Below are positions 1-8,477 of a stretch of DNA of 64,000 nucleotides, piece by piece. A program made the position numbers and the translations under genes. Origin of the DNA: QHXW01 sp035297145 (lineage in GTDB: Bacteria > Acidobacteriota > Terriglobia > Bryobacterales > Bryobacteraceae); NCBI GenBank assembly GCA_035297145.1, contig DATGZN010000019.1, forward strand, positions 1 through 64,000, in the 5' to 3' direction. The notes beneath the pieces were generated by a model. The model ran no database searches and was not told the origin of the DNA. It saw only the letters and a program-made list of their open reading frames with translations. Position 1 is the first letter of the stretch, and every line of letters starts with the position of its first letter.

Positions 1-142
1 CGGGTTGCTCTCCAGCAGAGCCCACCTCCGCTTCGCCAGCCAGCCTCATTCTGTTACGATTACATCCGTTCGTCTACGAGGTATCAGCGAACGGCAATCC
101 GTCCCTGATTTCCGTGTCTCACCCGAGGGGCGCGGCGCATAG

Positions 143-256
143 CCTGTCCCTGAATTAGTCCCGAATTAGTCCGAATTGCCCCGAATTGCCCCGAATTGCC
201 CTGTCCCCGAATTGCCCGAATTGCCTCCTTGTCCCCGAATTGCCTCCTGAATTGCC
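143..256. repeat. Degenerate tandem repeat, CCGAATTGCC-type
   Basis: About nine head-to-tail copies of a roughly 10-base unit centred on GAATT (forms CCGAATTGCC, CCGAATTAGT, CTGAATTGCC), some separated by TGTCCC or TCCTTG. No protein-coding or RNA gene is recognisable in bases 1-314, so this array is the main content of that gap. It lies downstream of the secreted-protein gene that ends at 315 on the minus strand. Function is unknown; it may be slippage-generated. Confidence 0.8.
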
Positions 257-314
257 CCTCATGATCGAGGTCTCCGTCCCCACATTGCTCACAGCTGTGA
301 CGGACTCCTAAAAG

Positions 315-1565
315 CTAGTACGACACGCTGAGATTCCAGGATCCCACGTTATCGTAATAGCAGTTATCGTCGACGCCCAGCAGCAACTGGTTCGCACCCG
401 ACGGTATGATCAAGGTCGTGGGACCGTTGCCGAGGGCAAACGGGATTCCTACAATCACTCCATTATTTGCGAATGTGCCCACCAGCTCCGCCGCATTGAT
501 GGGGTAAGTACTAGGGTTCATGTAATAGCTCGGGTACTTCCCGCAGGGTGGAATTGTAATGTTGTTTGTTGTGAATTTGGGGTTCCCATTTGCATTTGTG
601 TAAGGAAACCCGCCCTCGGGGAAAACGTTCACCAAGCCGCTGACATACGCGAGCTTTATGGCTTCTCCCGGTTTAAACGGAATGTTGCTCGCGGCGCTGA
701 CGACAGCCGGTTTTGCGTTGTCATGATACCCGTAATCGAAGCTCGGATTGAGGCTTGGATCCCAAGGCCCCTGATTCCCTTGGATAGTTAGTGAGATCGT
801 ATTTTGGGCGCCGGCAGAAGAGATGATGGGTGGCCCCGTTTCATTGTAGGTCGGCGCTGAGGTGAAGGAGAACACTCCCGTCACAGGGTTAAGATTCGAT
901 CGCAGGGCTATGATCGCAAAGGTGTCCGTGCTGTAAAATTCCGCCAAACCGGACTGGCCGGCGGTCGCTGGAAATGGTGTCAACATGCCAAACGCCATCC
1001 ATCCGTTGGCGGGAAGGTTCAGGGACCCCGTGGGGACGCCTGGGTTGCTAAAGTTCACCGAAATGGACACCGGGCTCGGGTTCGGATTTGCCACGGCTAA
1101 TTCCGTGCCGAGGCTGCCCGTCTGATCGTAAGCCACCAGGAAGCGGGTGGCAGGGGACATGGCCTGCGCGGTACCATCTGAACTCGGTTTGCCCTGGGGG
1201 CTGTAGGTGTAGATGATATAGGCCTGCAACGCACCCGGCGGGCTGCTGGTGACCTGGGCCCAGCCCTCAGTCAGGGTGGCAGCCGTACCTGAGGAGTGAA
1301 CGAACACCGAAGAACCGGCGGGGACCTCGAGGTCCGCGACGTTGGCGTCGAGAGGCGGCGACCAGGGGGTGGTATCGCCCGTTGCATCGATATTCTGAAA
1401 AAACGTGATCGAAGCAGTAGCGGCGGCTGTGGTGGTGTTGGTCACCACCAGAGTGAATCGCCAGTTTTGGCCGTCAGGCGCCTGCGGAATGATGAGCGCC
1501 TGTGCGGATAGAAACTTCACGGCAAAAAGGGGAATCAGGATCAGGGTACGTAGCATACGCTTCAT
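315..1565 (-). CDS. Secreted hypothetical protein with beta-sandwich-like C-terminus
   Basis: A 416-residue protein starting at MKRMLRT with a clear signal peptide (hydrophobic LILIPLFAVKFLSAQA, likely cut after AQA). This start is preferred over an upstream in-frame ATG at 1676 because a GAAAGG ribosome site precedes it and the signal peptide follows at once. The body is rich in Thr, Ser, Asn, Pro and Gly and has no catalytic motif I recognise. Residues about 30-240 resemble the Ig-like adhesion modules common in Solibacter-type exported proteins. The end carries LLLGVDDNCYYDN, reminiscent of Ca-binding jelly-roll lectin-like domains. Exported or surface-located; function unknown. It stands alone, downstream of a 400-base gap. 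Confidence 0.75.
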   Translation of the reverse strand: MKRMLRTLILIPLFAVKFLSAQALIIPQAPDGQNWRFTLVVTNTTTAAATASITFFQNIDATGDTTPWSPPLDANVADLEVPAGSSVFVHSSGTAATLTEGWAQVTSSPPGALQAYIIYTYSPQGKPSSDGTAQAMSPATRFLVAYDQTGSLGTELAVANPNPSPVSISVNFSNPGVPTGSLNLPANGWMAFGMLTPFPATAGQSGLAEFYSTDTFAIIALRSNLNPVTGVFSFTSAPTYNETGPPIISSAGAQNTISLTIQGNQGPWDPSLNPSFDYGYHDNAKPAVVSAASNIPFKPGEAIKLAYVSGLVNVFPEGGFPYTNANGNPKFTTNNITIPPCGKYPSYYMNPSTYPINAAELVGTFANNGVIVGIPFALGNGPTTLIIPSGANQLLLGVDDNCYYDNVGSWNLSVSY

Positions 1566-1962
1566 CTTGTTGCCTTTCTCGCGTTCAGATTCGGTGAACT
1601 TGGCGGCGTGGGGGATTGCCACCGTTTGCCGCGCCAAATGCTTTGACCGAGCGATGCGGCGTGATCCATCGGTCATAGAGCATTGCGTAAAGGCGCGTGA
1701 AAAACCGTCACACCAGCGACTTTAAGTTCGTACTCGGGCAGGGATGGCGTCGGTTGTGGGCTCGGCAGGTTACGCCGGCTACGGACATGCAGGAACGTGT
1801 CCGATAGCGCGCCGCGAGAGATTTGGCGCGCCATCGCCTTCGGAGCGGGAGCGTGCTGAAGATGCCGGGGATGCTTACAAGTGCAAGGGCCCGAGTGAGC
1901 AGATAGACGTCATTCCTCAGCCCGCGGCTTAGAACTGCCAGTCGCTCCCGACCAGGTTTCCT
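1566..1962. other. Intergenic region without recognisable gene
   Basis: About 400 bases between the start of a minus-strand secreted-protein gene and the end of the minus-strand DinB-like gene. A 62-codon plus-strand frame at 1744-1932 has no ribosome site and no family resemblance, and I do not call it. I see no RNA gene here. The promoter of the 315-1565 gene should lie between 1566 and about 1700, but no strong -35/-10 pair stands out. Confidence 0.5.
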
Positions 1963-2481
1963 CTACTTAGACGACGCACTGGCGGCTTGTTTCGCGAGGC
2001 GGCGCCGTGTGGTCGCGGGCACGATTCCCTTCAGCCGAAGGTACATGAAAAGTTGCGAGCGGTGGGTCAACTCGTGTTCTTTGACGAACTGCAGCATCTC
2101 CATGCGGGTGAGGCGCTGGAGATCGAAATGCCTGGTCGTCATCTCAGAGAAGAACTCGGGAGGCTGCGCGGCCAATTGCTCCGAGCGCTCAGCGACCGAT
2201 TGACGCATGGCAGCCGCGATCTCCGCAGCACCGGAATCTTCGGCTAGAGGCCGGAAGTGGGCCTTCGCCCGGTCGCGGAACTCCTGCCCGGTGGCGCCTC
2301 CACGAGCGAGCAACATGCCGGTGAGTCCGTCTCCCGCGTTGAGAATGTGGCGCGCGATCTGGCGGAAGCTATCGACATCCGGCGTGGGGCGGTAGTCGAG
2401 GTCAGGGAATTCTTCGACGGCGAGGGCGGCGTCGTCGCGGACGGCTTTCCAGGAATTGAGGAACTGCTCCAATCGGACCAT
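1963..2481 (-). CDS. DinB-family protein
   Basis: A 172-residue soluble protein, starting at MVRLEQFLNSW. It matches the DinB/YfiT-like four-helix bundle fold: an early helix with IARHILNAGDG supplying the first His, and the late motif KEHELTHRSQLFMYLR, whose spaced His residues (HxxxH) complete the usual three-His metal site. Family length is 150-180 residues, as here. DinB-like proteins are mostly of unknown biochemistry; some are thiol-dependent S-transferases such as bacillithiol transferases. The gene is monocistronic, separated from the TonB receptor by a palindromic repeat and a hairpin. The family call is good; the reaction is unknown. Confidence 0.75.
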   Translation of the reverse strand: MVRLEQFLNSWKAVRDDAALAVEEFPDLDYRPTPDVDSFRQIARHILNAGDGLTGMLLARGGATGQEFRDRAKAHFRPLAEDSGAAEIAAAMRQSVAERSEQLAAQPPEFFSEMTTRHFDLQRLTRMEMLQFVKEHELTHRSQLFMYLRLKGIVPATTRRRLAKQAASASSK

Positions 2482-2534
2482 TTTCGTATTGTACGGTAGC
2501 AAACCGGGTGTTTGGCGGTAACGTGCGGCGAGGA

Positions 2535-2555
2535 GGGCGAGGCGGTGCCTCGCCC
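2535..2555. repeat. REP-like palindrome (GGGCGAGGC-GGT-GCCTCGCCC)
   Basis: A perfect 9-base inverted repeat with a 3-base loop, followed by CTACAT. The same arm sequence with the same CCCCTACAT flank recurs at 24782-24804, so this is a dispersed intergenic palindrome rather than a gene-specific terminator. It lies upstream of the DinB-like gene and downstream of the TonB receptor gene. Confidence 0.7.
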
Positions 2556-2580
2556 CTACATCAACCGCAGCTATAGAGCC

Positions 2581-2596
2581 AGCGGGCTGGCCCGCT
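2581..2596 (-). terminator. Hairpin just past the TonB receptor stop
   Basis: The sequence AGCGGGC-TG-GCCCGCT is a perfect 7-base inverted repeat abutting the stop codon of the minus-strand receptor gene. It could help end transcription, but there is no T-run after it on the minus strand, so a classical intrinsic terminator is not shown. Confidence 0.3.
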
Positions 2597-5500
2597 AGAA
2601 AAGCAGCTTTAATGCCAACTGGATCTGTCTGTTCACCGCCGCTGTGGATGTGATCGTGCCCGTGGCTCCGGGGCCGTCGGAGATGTTGTTATCCGGCGGT
2701 TGAAAGACCGGGTGGTTGAACGCGTTGAACAACTCAGCGCGGAACTCCAGGCGAAAGCGTTCGGTGAGGGAAAAAAGTTTGCGCAGCGACAGATCGGCGC
2801 CCACCATACCTGGACCGACCAACACGTTCTTGCCGGAGTTGCCGAACGCGTAACCCGACGGCAAGGGGAAGCAACTCGGATCAAACCAGAGGTTAATCGA
2901 CCGCTGTCCCGACGGCAGGTTGCCGTTGCAGACGCGATCGGTCCGTACAAAGCCCTGGGAGCCGGTATTGGAAGGGTCGTAGCCCATTGTCGGCGAAAAG
3001 TAGAACCCACTATGCCAGGTGAAGATTCCGCCCAGGTGCCAGCCACCCAGGGCTAGATCCGCGGCGCGGCTGGAGTTGAGATAGCGCTGGCCCTTTCCGA
3101 GGGGCAACTGGTAATCGAAGCTCGAAACCCAGCGGGCTCTTTGATCGAAATCCGACGGGCCCTTCTCGGACGCCACATTGTAGGAGTTCTGCGGCCAGGG
3201 TGAGTTACAACAGATCTCCGGCTGATCGTTCATCGACTTGCTATAGGTAAACGAGCTGAGGAACATCAGGCCTTGCGAGAGGCGCTTCTCGGCTTTGATC
3301 TCGAGCGCGTGAAACGTGGAGTTGCCCCGGTCCACGATATCGGTAAAGCCGGAATATTGCGGATAGGGCCGGCGCGCTTGAACGCTGCCAGGGCCCGGCA
3401 CCGGGTCCTGATTGGGATCGAGCAGTGTCTGGAGATGGGTCGACTTCGAGCCGACATAGGCAACTTCAAGCAGAATGTTGTCCGGCAATTGCTGCTGGAT
3501 GTTGAAATTCCACTCATCCAAAACCGGGGCGTGCAGGTGCGAGCCCACGCCGGAGCCGGAGGCCGTCACGCTCGCATCGACCGCCTGGCTTGGGGTTAGA
3601 GACGGAAATCCACCCGAGACCGTCAACACTGGGGTAATACCGTCGCTCGTGAAAGCGGGCTGATAGAAAAACGGAAGGTTATAGGCAAGCTGCAGCGGAT
3701 CTCCTGTCCGGATCTCCTGATAACTAAAGAAGCGCCCGTAACCTGCGCGGATGACGGTGTTCTTGATGGGATTCCAAGCGAGGCCGATGCGCGGGGCGAA
3801 ATCCGCCTTGTCGGTGGTCACGAGGCCCGCCGAAGCGCCGTTCTGCCCGGCGGCGACTAATTGGCCAGTGGCGAAATCGAAATTCGCCTGCTGATTGTGG
3901 GCCTCTTTAATCGGAGTGGAGTAGTCGTAGCGAAGGCCCAGGTTCAACGTCAACTTACGGGTGATCTTGTAGTCGTCCTGAACGAATCCCCCATAGGTTT
4001 GCTGGCGGTTTCCGAAGTACGTCAGGGTCGATATGGTGGAAAAATTTGGAAGTCCGAGCAACATGTCGGCCAGCCCGTTGCCAGTTCCGTCTCCTGAGGA
4101 AGGCGAATCGGCGGTGAATTGACCGCTGAAAGAAAAGGAGCCGCGGGGTTGGCCGATCTGGAAGAGATTGAACTGGCTCCAGCGCAATTCCGCCCCGACC
4201 TTGATAGAGTGCTTGCCATGAACGATGCTGAGAGTGTCTCCGTACTGAAACTCCTGGCTGGTGCTGGTGGTCGGAGTGTAGCCGGGCTCGCCGAGTCTAT
4301 GAAAACCACTGGGGCCGAAGAGCGTCAAGCCGTTGATGGTGGCGTTGTTCGGAACGCCGGGAACCGCGAGGCCGGCAGGCGGATAATTCTGTCCGTATGA
4401 CGGCTTGTTGTCGATGTAATGCGCGCGGTTGAATCCCATGCGATATTCGTTGACCATGCTCGGGCTGATGGTGAAGGTATAGCCGACCGCGGCGCCACGG
4501 GTATCGTCGAGGTAAGTGCCCGTGCCATAGCTGCCGCCATCGGCCAATCCAGGTAGCGGGGGCTGCACAAAGCGGGTTTGCTGGCTCAAGGAAAACCGGG
4601 CGAAGATCTGTTGACGGTCGGAGATGGTGTGATCCACACGCACGTCCATCTGGTCGATCTGTAGGTTCCCGGTAGCGTCGATCACGTAGTTATTGGCAGT
4701 AGCTCCAGCGATGTTCGGCGCGGGATACAACTGGGCGACGGCGTGGCTGATGGGGTCGAGTTCCTGCGATGGAATGATATTGCCCGCAAACGGAGTGCGC
4801 ACCACGCTGCCATTCACTATTTTGGTTGAGTTGGGATCGAAGATCGTGGCAGCGCCGCTGAAGTTGCCGCCGATTTCGGCCGGGGTGGGAACGGTGGAGA
4901 TGTTGGGCGAGGAAGTTCCCGCGCGCGTGCCTTGATAATCCATGAAGAAGAACGTTTTGTTTCGCCGGATGGGTCCGCCCAATGTGCCGCCGAATTGGTT
5001 CTGGCGGAAGGGCGCCTTAGGCGAACCCGCGGGCTCGAAGAAGTTGCGGGCATCCAGAACGTCGTTACGGAGGAAGTCAAATGCGGTGCCGTGGAACTGA
5101 TTGGTTCCGGATTTGATGGTGGCGTTGATCACCGCGCCGCCGCTACGTCCGAACTCCGCCGAGTAGTCGCTGGTCTGAATTCTGAATTCCTGGATGGCAT
5201 CGACATTGGTCTGCAGAACGTTGCCCGCGTTATCGTTGGAGTTGTTGTCAACGCCATCGAGCATGAAGTTGTTCAGATTGCCGCGGGTGCCGTTGACGGC
5301 GAAGGCGCCTCCGGCATTGCCGTTGCTCTGGCTGGTGGCGCCGTTAATGCTTCCGCTACTTTCGGTGATCTTGATAACGCCCGTGGTTAGCGTTGCCAAC
5401 TGTGTAAAGTCCCGGCCGTTCAAGGGCAGGTCGGTGACCTGCTGGCTGTCCACGACATCACCCAGCGACGAGGTCTCGGTCTCTACGACCGGCACCTCGG

Positions 5501-5864
5501 ATGTAATGTTCACGACCTCGGCGATGGAGCCCACCTGCAAAGTGAAGTCGACGCGGACGCGCGCCTGCACCTCGAGTACGATTCCACTGTGCGTTTCCTT
5601 CTTGAAACCCTGAGCCTCGACGGCGACGGTGTACGTGCCGACCCTTAGCGGCGTGATCACGTAGTTGCCGGACGCATCGGCTCGTGTCGTCGTCTTGCTG
5701 TTGGTGTTGACCTCGGTCGCGGTCACAGCGGCGCCGGGCACAACGGCTCCGCTCGAATCCTGAACGGTACCCACGATTGTGGCCGTATCCACCTGAGCGT
5801 TCAGAACTGTTACGGCGGACGCGACGAACAGCACTACAGTGAACAGTTTGGCAAACTTTTGCAT
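2595..5864 (-). CDS. TonB-dependent receptor, Oar-like, with carboxypeptidase-regulatory N-domain
   Basis: A 1089-residue outer-membrane protein. The start MQKFAKLF is fixed by a GGAGGGG ribosome site and is followed by a signal peptide ending near LNAQ. Residues about 27-110 are a carboxypeptidase-regulatory-like beta-sandwich (ATIVGTVQDSSGAVVPGA), and about 115-250 a plug domain (PLNGRDFTQLATLT, DGVDNNSND, EFGRSGGAVINA). A large beta-barrel follows, ending in the aromatic residue of LALKLLF as outer-membrane barrels do. This architecture is typical of the very abundant acidobacterial Oar/CarboxypepD_reg receptors, thought to import large oligosaccharides or siderophores. No SusD partner is adjacent, so the substrate cannot be told. 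A 38-base piece of a second such gene lies at 8431-8468. Confidence 0.93.
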   Translation of the reverse strand: MQKFAKLFTVVLFVASAVTVLNAQVDTATIVGTVQDSSGAVVPGAAVTATEVNTNSKTTTRADASGNYVITPLRVGTYTVAVEAQGFKKETHSGIVLEVQARVRVDFTLQVGSIAEVVNITSEVPVVETETSSLGDVVDSQQVTDLPLNGRDFTQLATLTTGVIKITESSGSINGATSQSNGNAGGAFAVNGTRGNLNNFMLDGVDNNSNDNAGNVLQTNVDAIQEFRIQTSDYSAEFGRSGGAVINATIKSGTNQFHGTAFDFLRNDVLDARNFFEPAGSPKAPFRQNQFGGTLGGPIRRNKTFFFMDYQGTRAGTSSPNISTVPTPAEIGGNFSGAATIFDPNSTKIVNGSVVRTPFAGNIIPSQELDPISHAVAQLYPAPNIAGATANNYVIDATGNLQIDQMDVRVDHTISDRQQIFARFSLSQQTRFVQPPLPGLADGGSYGTGTYLDDTRGAAVGYTFTISPSMVNEYRMGFNRAHYIDNKPSYGQNYPPAGLAVPGVPNNATINGLTLFGPSGFHRLGEPGYTPTTSTSQEFQYGDTLSIVHGKHSIKVGAELRWSQFNLFQIGQPRGSFSFSGQFTADSPSSGDGTGNGLADMLLGLPNFSTISTLTYFGNRQQTYGGFVQDDYKITRKLTLNLGLRYDYSTPIKEAHNQQANFDFATGQLVAAGQNGASAGLVTTDKADFAPRIGLAWNPIKNTVIRAGYGRFFSYQEIRTGDPLQLAYNLPFFYQPAFTSDGITPVLTVSGGFPSLTPSQAVDASVTASGSGVGSHLHAPVLDEWNFNIQQQLPDNILLEVAYVGSKSTHLQTLLDPNQDPVPGPGSVQARRPYPQYSGFTDIVDRGNSTFHALEIKAEKRLSQGLMFLSSFTYSKSMNDQPEICCNSPWPQNSYNVASEKGPSDFDQRARWVSSFDYQLPLGKGQRYLNSSRAADLALGGWHLGGIFTWHSGFYFSPTMGYDPSNTGSQGFVRTDRVCNGNLPSGQRSINLWFDPSCFPLPSGYAFGNSGKNVLVGPGMVGADLSLRKLFSLTERFRLEFRAELFNAFNHPVFQPPDNNISDGPGATGTITSTAAVNRQIQLALKLLF

Positions 5865-6027
5865 ACTCCCCTCCTGGTGAGGGTTAGTATACACCAGTAT
5901 GCAGGGTCGCGTGAACGTTAACGGTCAAGATGGCGGAGAGTAACCGATGAACCGGTTTTCCGCCCCGGTTTTCGCGCTTATGGAGTGTTTGTAGATGCAG
6001 TCGCTTTCCGGTCGCGTTCGACTTGTT

Positions 6028-6073
6028 GAAAAGTCGCGGGTCTCCCGCAAACGACGCGGTACCCCCGCGCTAC
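6028..6073 (-). repeat. Half copy of the 104-bp terminal-inverted-repeat element
   Basis: On the plus strand this reads GAAAAGTCGCGGGTCTCCCG and ends CCCCCGCGCTAC. It matches one half of the elements at 35001-35104, 38743-38845 and 48523-48627 with scattered substitutions. It retains the GTAGCG-type end (seen on the minus strand) and the CCGCGGG stem region, but the other half is missing. It sits directly downstream of the enolase-superfamily gene. Confidence 0.6.
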
Positions 6074-6076
6074 GGG

Positions 6077-7474
6077 TTATTCATACGTTTCACAGTTGCA
6101 CCATTTGCCGGTTTCATCGAAATGGGGCCAGGGGCCGCCGGTGCGGAAGCCCGAGACGATGATGTCGTCGAACATGGGGGTTGGCTCAAAGTAGCCGGGA
6201 CGGCGCAGGTGCGCTTTTACAACATCGTCGTTCAGCTCGAGACCCAGCCCGGGCCTGTCGTCGGGAACCTTCACGTAGCCTTTGTCGATGATCGGTTTCG
6301 GAACACCCGTTACCAGGTCTTGCCACCAGGGCATATCCAGCGCGTGGTTTTCCATGGCCAGAAATTCGTTGCCGAAGGTGGCGGCGCAATGGTAGCCGGC
6401 GAAGGCGCCGATAGGCGATCCGGCATGGTGCATGGCGACCTGGATGCCGCACGTCGCGGCACAGTCGGCAATCCGCTTGGTTTCTAGCAGTCCGCCGGAA
6501 GTTTCGATGTCGGGATGGATGGCGTCCACCGCGCGGTGCTCCAGGAGCGGTTGGAAACCGCCTTGGAGTCCGAAGATATCCTCGCCGGTCAGGACGGGCG
6601 TCACGGTGGCGTCGGAAATCGTCTTGTACGCCTGCCAATTCAGATAAGGATATTGGTTGCGTTCCGAAACCTGAAGGAGGTCCTCGGCCCAGGCAAGATG
6701 GTATGGTTCGAAGGCCCGAGCGTAACGGATGGAATCGTTGATATTGAGCGGACCGAAATGATCGGCGGCGAGAGGGGCTCCTGGCGGAAGAACTTCGCGG
6801 ATGGCGGCGATGTATTCGCAGAGGTAACCGAGCCCCTTTTCGGTGCAGACGCCGCGTTCATCGAGCGCGCCAGGGCGGTCTTTCAGCATGCTGGATTGCA
6901 GATCCATCTTGAAAAACGTCAGGCCCATTTCCCGGCGCTTGCGCATCCGTTCGGCATAGACCTTTGGATCCGGGTGACTGGTGGTATCGGCGTAGATACG
7001 AATGCGATCGTGGTTCTTGTTGCCGATCAGACGATAGGCGGGGACGCCGTAAACTTTACCGGCCATATCGTGGAGGGCCATATCGACGGCGCTGTAGCCG
7101 CCGCCCATGCGGCCGTGATTGGCGAACTCGCGCAACATTCTTAGGTTGCCCTCGATATCGAGCGGGTTCTTGCCCGACAGGTGTGCTTTCAGGACGAGCG
7201 CAATGCCTTCTACTCCCGCGTCGCGAACCTCGCCCAGACCGTAGACATCCTGATTGGTATAGATCTTGATCAGCGGATAATCGTAATTCGCCGCCACCCG
7301 GCAGGCGCGCATGTCAGTGATCTTCAGGGTGCTGGGCGCGGAATTGCGATTTACCTTTTGCTGGGCGCTAACGGACCCTTCGGTGGCCTTGAACAAAGGG
7401 CCGAACGTGGCCGCGGCTGCGGCGCTGCGAAACATCGACCGGCGTGTCAGCCTGGCGCTCTGTCGTTTGCTCAT
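6077..7474 (-). CDS. Mandelate racemase/muconate lactonizing-type enolase-superfamily enzyme, Tat-exported
   Basis: A 465-residue protein with a Tat-type leader (LTRRSMFRSAAAAATFG), so probably periplasmic. The enolase-superfamily barrel is well supported: the second-strand Lys region FFKMDLQ (K189), metal ligands at D238 (AADHFGP), E264 (AWAEDLL) and E298 (LTGEDIF), then HPDIETSGGL and the His-containing MHHAGSPIG near 349-350. This pattern is closest to acid-sugar dehydratases such as galactonate or mannonate dehydratases; the true substrate is not determinable. Export of such an enzyme is unusual outside Acidobacteriota and Planctomycetes-like bacteria. It lies near other sugar-oxidation genes (DUF1080, SMP-30, Gfo/Idh/MocA), which fits oxidative sugar breakdown. 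Confidence 0.85.
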   Translation of the reverse strand: MSKRQSARLTRRSMFRSAAAAATFGPLFKATEGSVSAQQKVNRNSAPSTLKITDMRACRVAANYDYPLIKIYTNQDVYGLGEVRDAGVEGIALVLKAHLSGKNPLDIEGNLRMLREFANHGRMGGGYSAVDMALHDMAGKVYGVPAYRLIGNKNHDRIRIYADTTSHPDPKVYAERMRKRREMGLTFFKMDLQSSMLKDRPGALDERGVCTEKGLGYLCEYIAAIREVLPPGAPLAADHFGPLNINDSIRYARAFEPYHLAWAEDLLQVSERNQYPYLNWQAYKTISDATVTPVLTGEDIFGLQGGFQPLLEHRAVDAIHPDIETSGGLLETKRIADCAATCGIQVAMHHAGSPIGAFAGYHCAATFGNEFLAMENHALDMPWWQDLVTGVPKPIIDKGYVKVPDDRPGLGLELNDDVVKAHLRRPGYFEPTPMFDDIIVSGFRTGGPWPHFDETGKWCNCETYE

Positions 7475-7594
7475 TGTTATGCCCTCTCGTTCTTAGTTGC
7501 GATTTCGAACGGACAAAGGCTGATGATACTCCTGTCTGATGCCAACAAGAGCAATTGACTGTACAATCGAAAGCGGTCAGGGGGGAGGGTCGTG

Positions 7595-8263
7595 ATGAAT
7601 CGCCGCCAATCGAGCGTTGCCGCGCGAGTAACTGCACTGTGCTTGCTGCTGATTGCTCGCCACGCCATGGCTCAAGACAGTGCCCGTCCCGCGGGCGTGG
7701 AGCAGCCAAAGCCCGACGATGAATACGCCGCGCTCCTCACGCGTGTTCAGGCGGGAGACGCGGCTGTGGATGTGCGTGCGTTTCGGATTGCGGGCGTGCT
7801 GAGGTTCCCGCATCAGGCCAGCGTGCTAGAAGCAGGAGAACGGCATGCCTTCAGCAAGCTTATGGCGGCGGGAGACGTAACGGGCGCGCTGGATGCGGCA
7901 AAACAGGCGCTCGACCGGAACTACGCCAGCCCAATTGCGCACTTCGATGCGATGACTGCCTACCAGGCGTTGGGCAAGACCGATGAGGCGAGCCTGCACG
8001 AAAAGCTGCTTAACTCTCTGCTCGATTCCATTCGCCAATCTGGAGACGGCAAGAGCGCGGAGACGGCGTACTTCGTCGTAACGATCCAGGAAGAATATAT
8101 CTTTCTGGCGCGCGTTCTCCATTTGCGCCGGAAATCCCAAGCTCTGGAGACGATTGGCAAGCACGCTTACGATAAGTTGGAAACAATCGGTGCAACCGTG
8201 AATCAAACACAGGAGGTATGGTTCAATACCGATGTCGATATGGGACTGTACAAGGCACACTGA
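7595..8263 (+). CDS. Small secreted protein, DUF4919-like
   Basis: A 222-residue exported protein. A GGGGGAGGG ribosome site precedes GTG-ATG at 7592/7595, and I use the ATG. The signal peptide is VTALCLLLIARHAMAQ. The remainder is mostly alpha-helical: PDDEYAALLTRVQAGD, then helices with FDAMTAYQALGKTDEA that resemble a TPR-like hairpin, and a conserved-looking end, VWFNTDVDMGLYKAH. This overall pattern resembles DUF4919 proteins, whose function is unknown. Divergently transcribed from the enolase-superfamily gene, with about 120 bases between them. The domain name is tentative; the reading of a secreted hypothetical protein is solid. Confidence 0.65.
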   Translation: MNRRQSSVAARVTALCLLLIARHAMAQDSARPAGVEQPKPDDEYAALLTRVQAGDAAVDVRAFRIAGVLRFPHQASVLEAGERHAFSKLMAAGDVTGALDAAKQALDRNYASPIAHFDAMTAYQALGKTDEASLHEKLLNSLLDSIRQSGDGKSAETAYFVVTIQEEYIFLARVLHLRRKSQALETIGKHAYDKLETIGATVNQTQEVWFNTDVDMGLYKAH

Positions 8264-8430
8264 GCCGGGTGCGGTGGCGCGGCAGTCAGCGTGGCAGGGA
8301 GCATCAACAAGTGAAACGGTGACAGTGAGTGGGTACTTTATTTCCTAGTTAGAACCTCATATAATTGATCTATCTGGTTATCCGAAAAGCGCCCCACTCG
8401 CTTCTCTTCAGTAAATCATCCTTCCGACTC

Positions 8431-8468
8431 GAGTTGAGATAACGCTGGCCCTTTCCGAGAGGCAACTG
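8431..8468 (-). pseudogene. Orphan fragment of a TonB-dependent receptor gene
   Basis: On the minus strand these bases translate as QLPLGKGQRYLN, essentially identical to the barrel segment QLPLGKGQRYLNSS encoded near 3070-3107 in the intact receptor gene; about 36 of 38 bases agree. Outside the stretch the similarity stops, and a stop codon follows in frame about 16 codons on. It is too short for function and lies just past the stop of the DUF1080 gene. It is best read as the last relic of a second Oar-like receptor gene, or a small duplicated piece of the neighbouring one. Confidence 0.65.
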
Positions 8469-8477
8469 AGAGTGGCA

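Noticed and set aside
143..256. Repeat array as a CRISPR
   Set aside because: Units are about 10 bases with no regular 25-40 base spacers and no cas genes nearby.
1744..1932. A 62-codon plus-strand gene
   Set aside because: No ribosome site, no family likeness and a composition like other chance frames in GC-rich DNA.
2581..2596. Strong intrinsic terminator after the TonB receptor
   Set aside because: The hairpin is perfect but has no T-run after it; kept only as a low-confidence feature.
7368..7813. Long antisense frames over real genes (for example opposite 7595-8263, 26457-27359, 57937-59166)
   Set aside because: Mirror-frame shadows of well-supported genes caused by high GC at third positions; no ribosome sites or domains.
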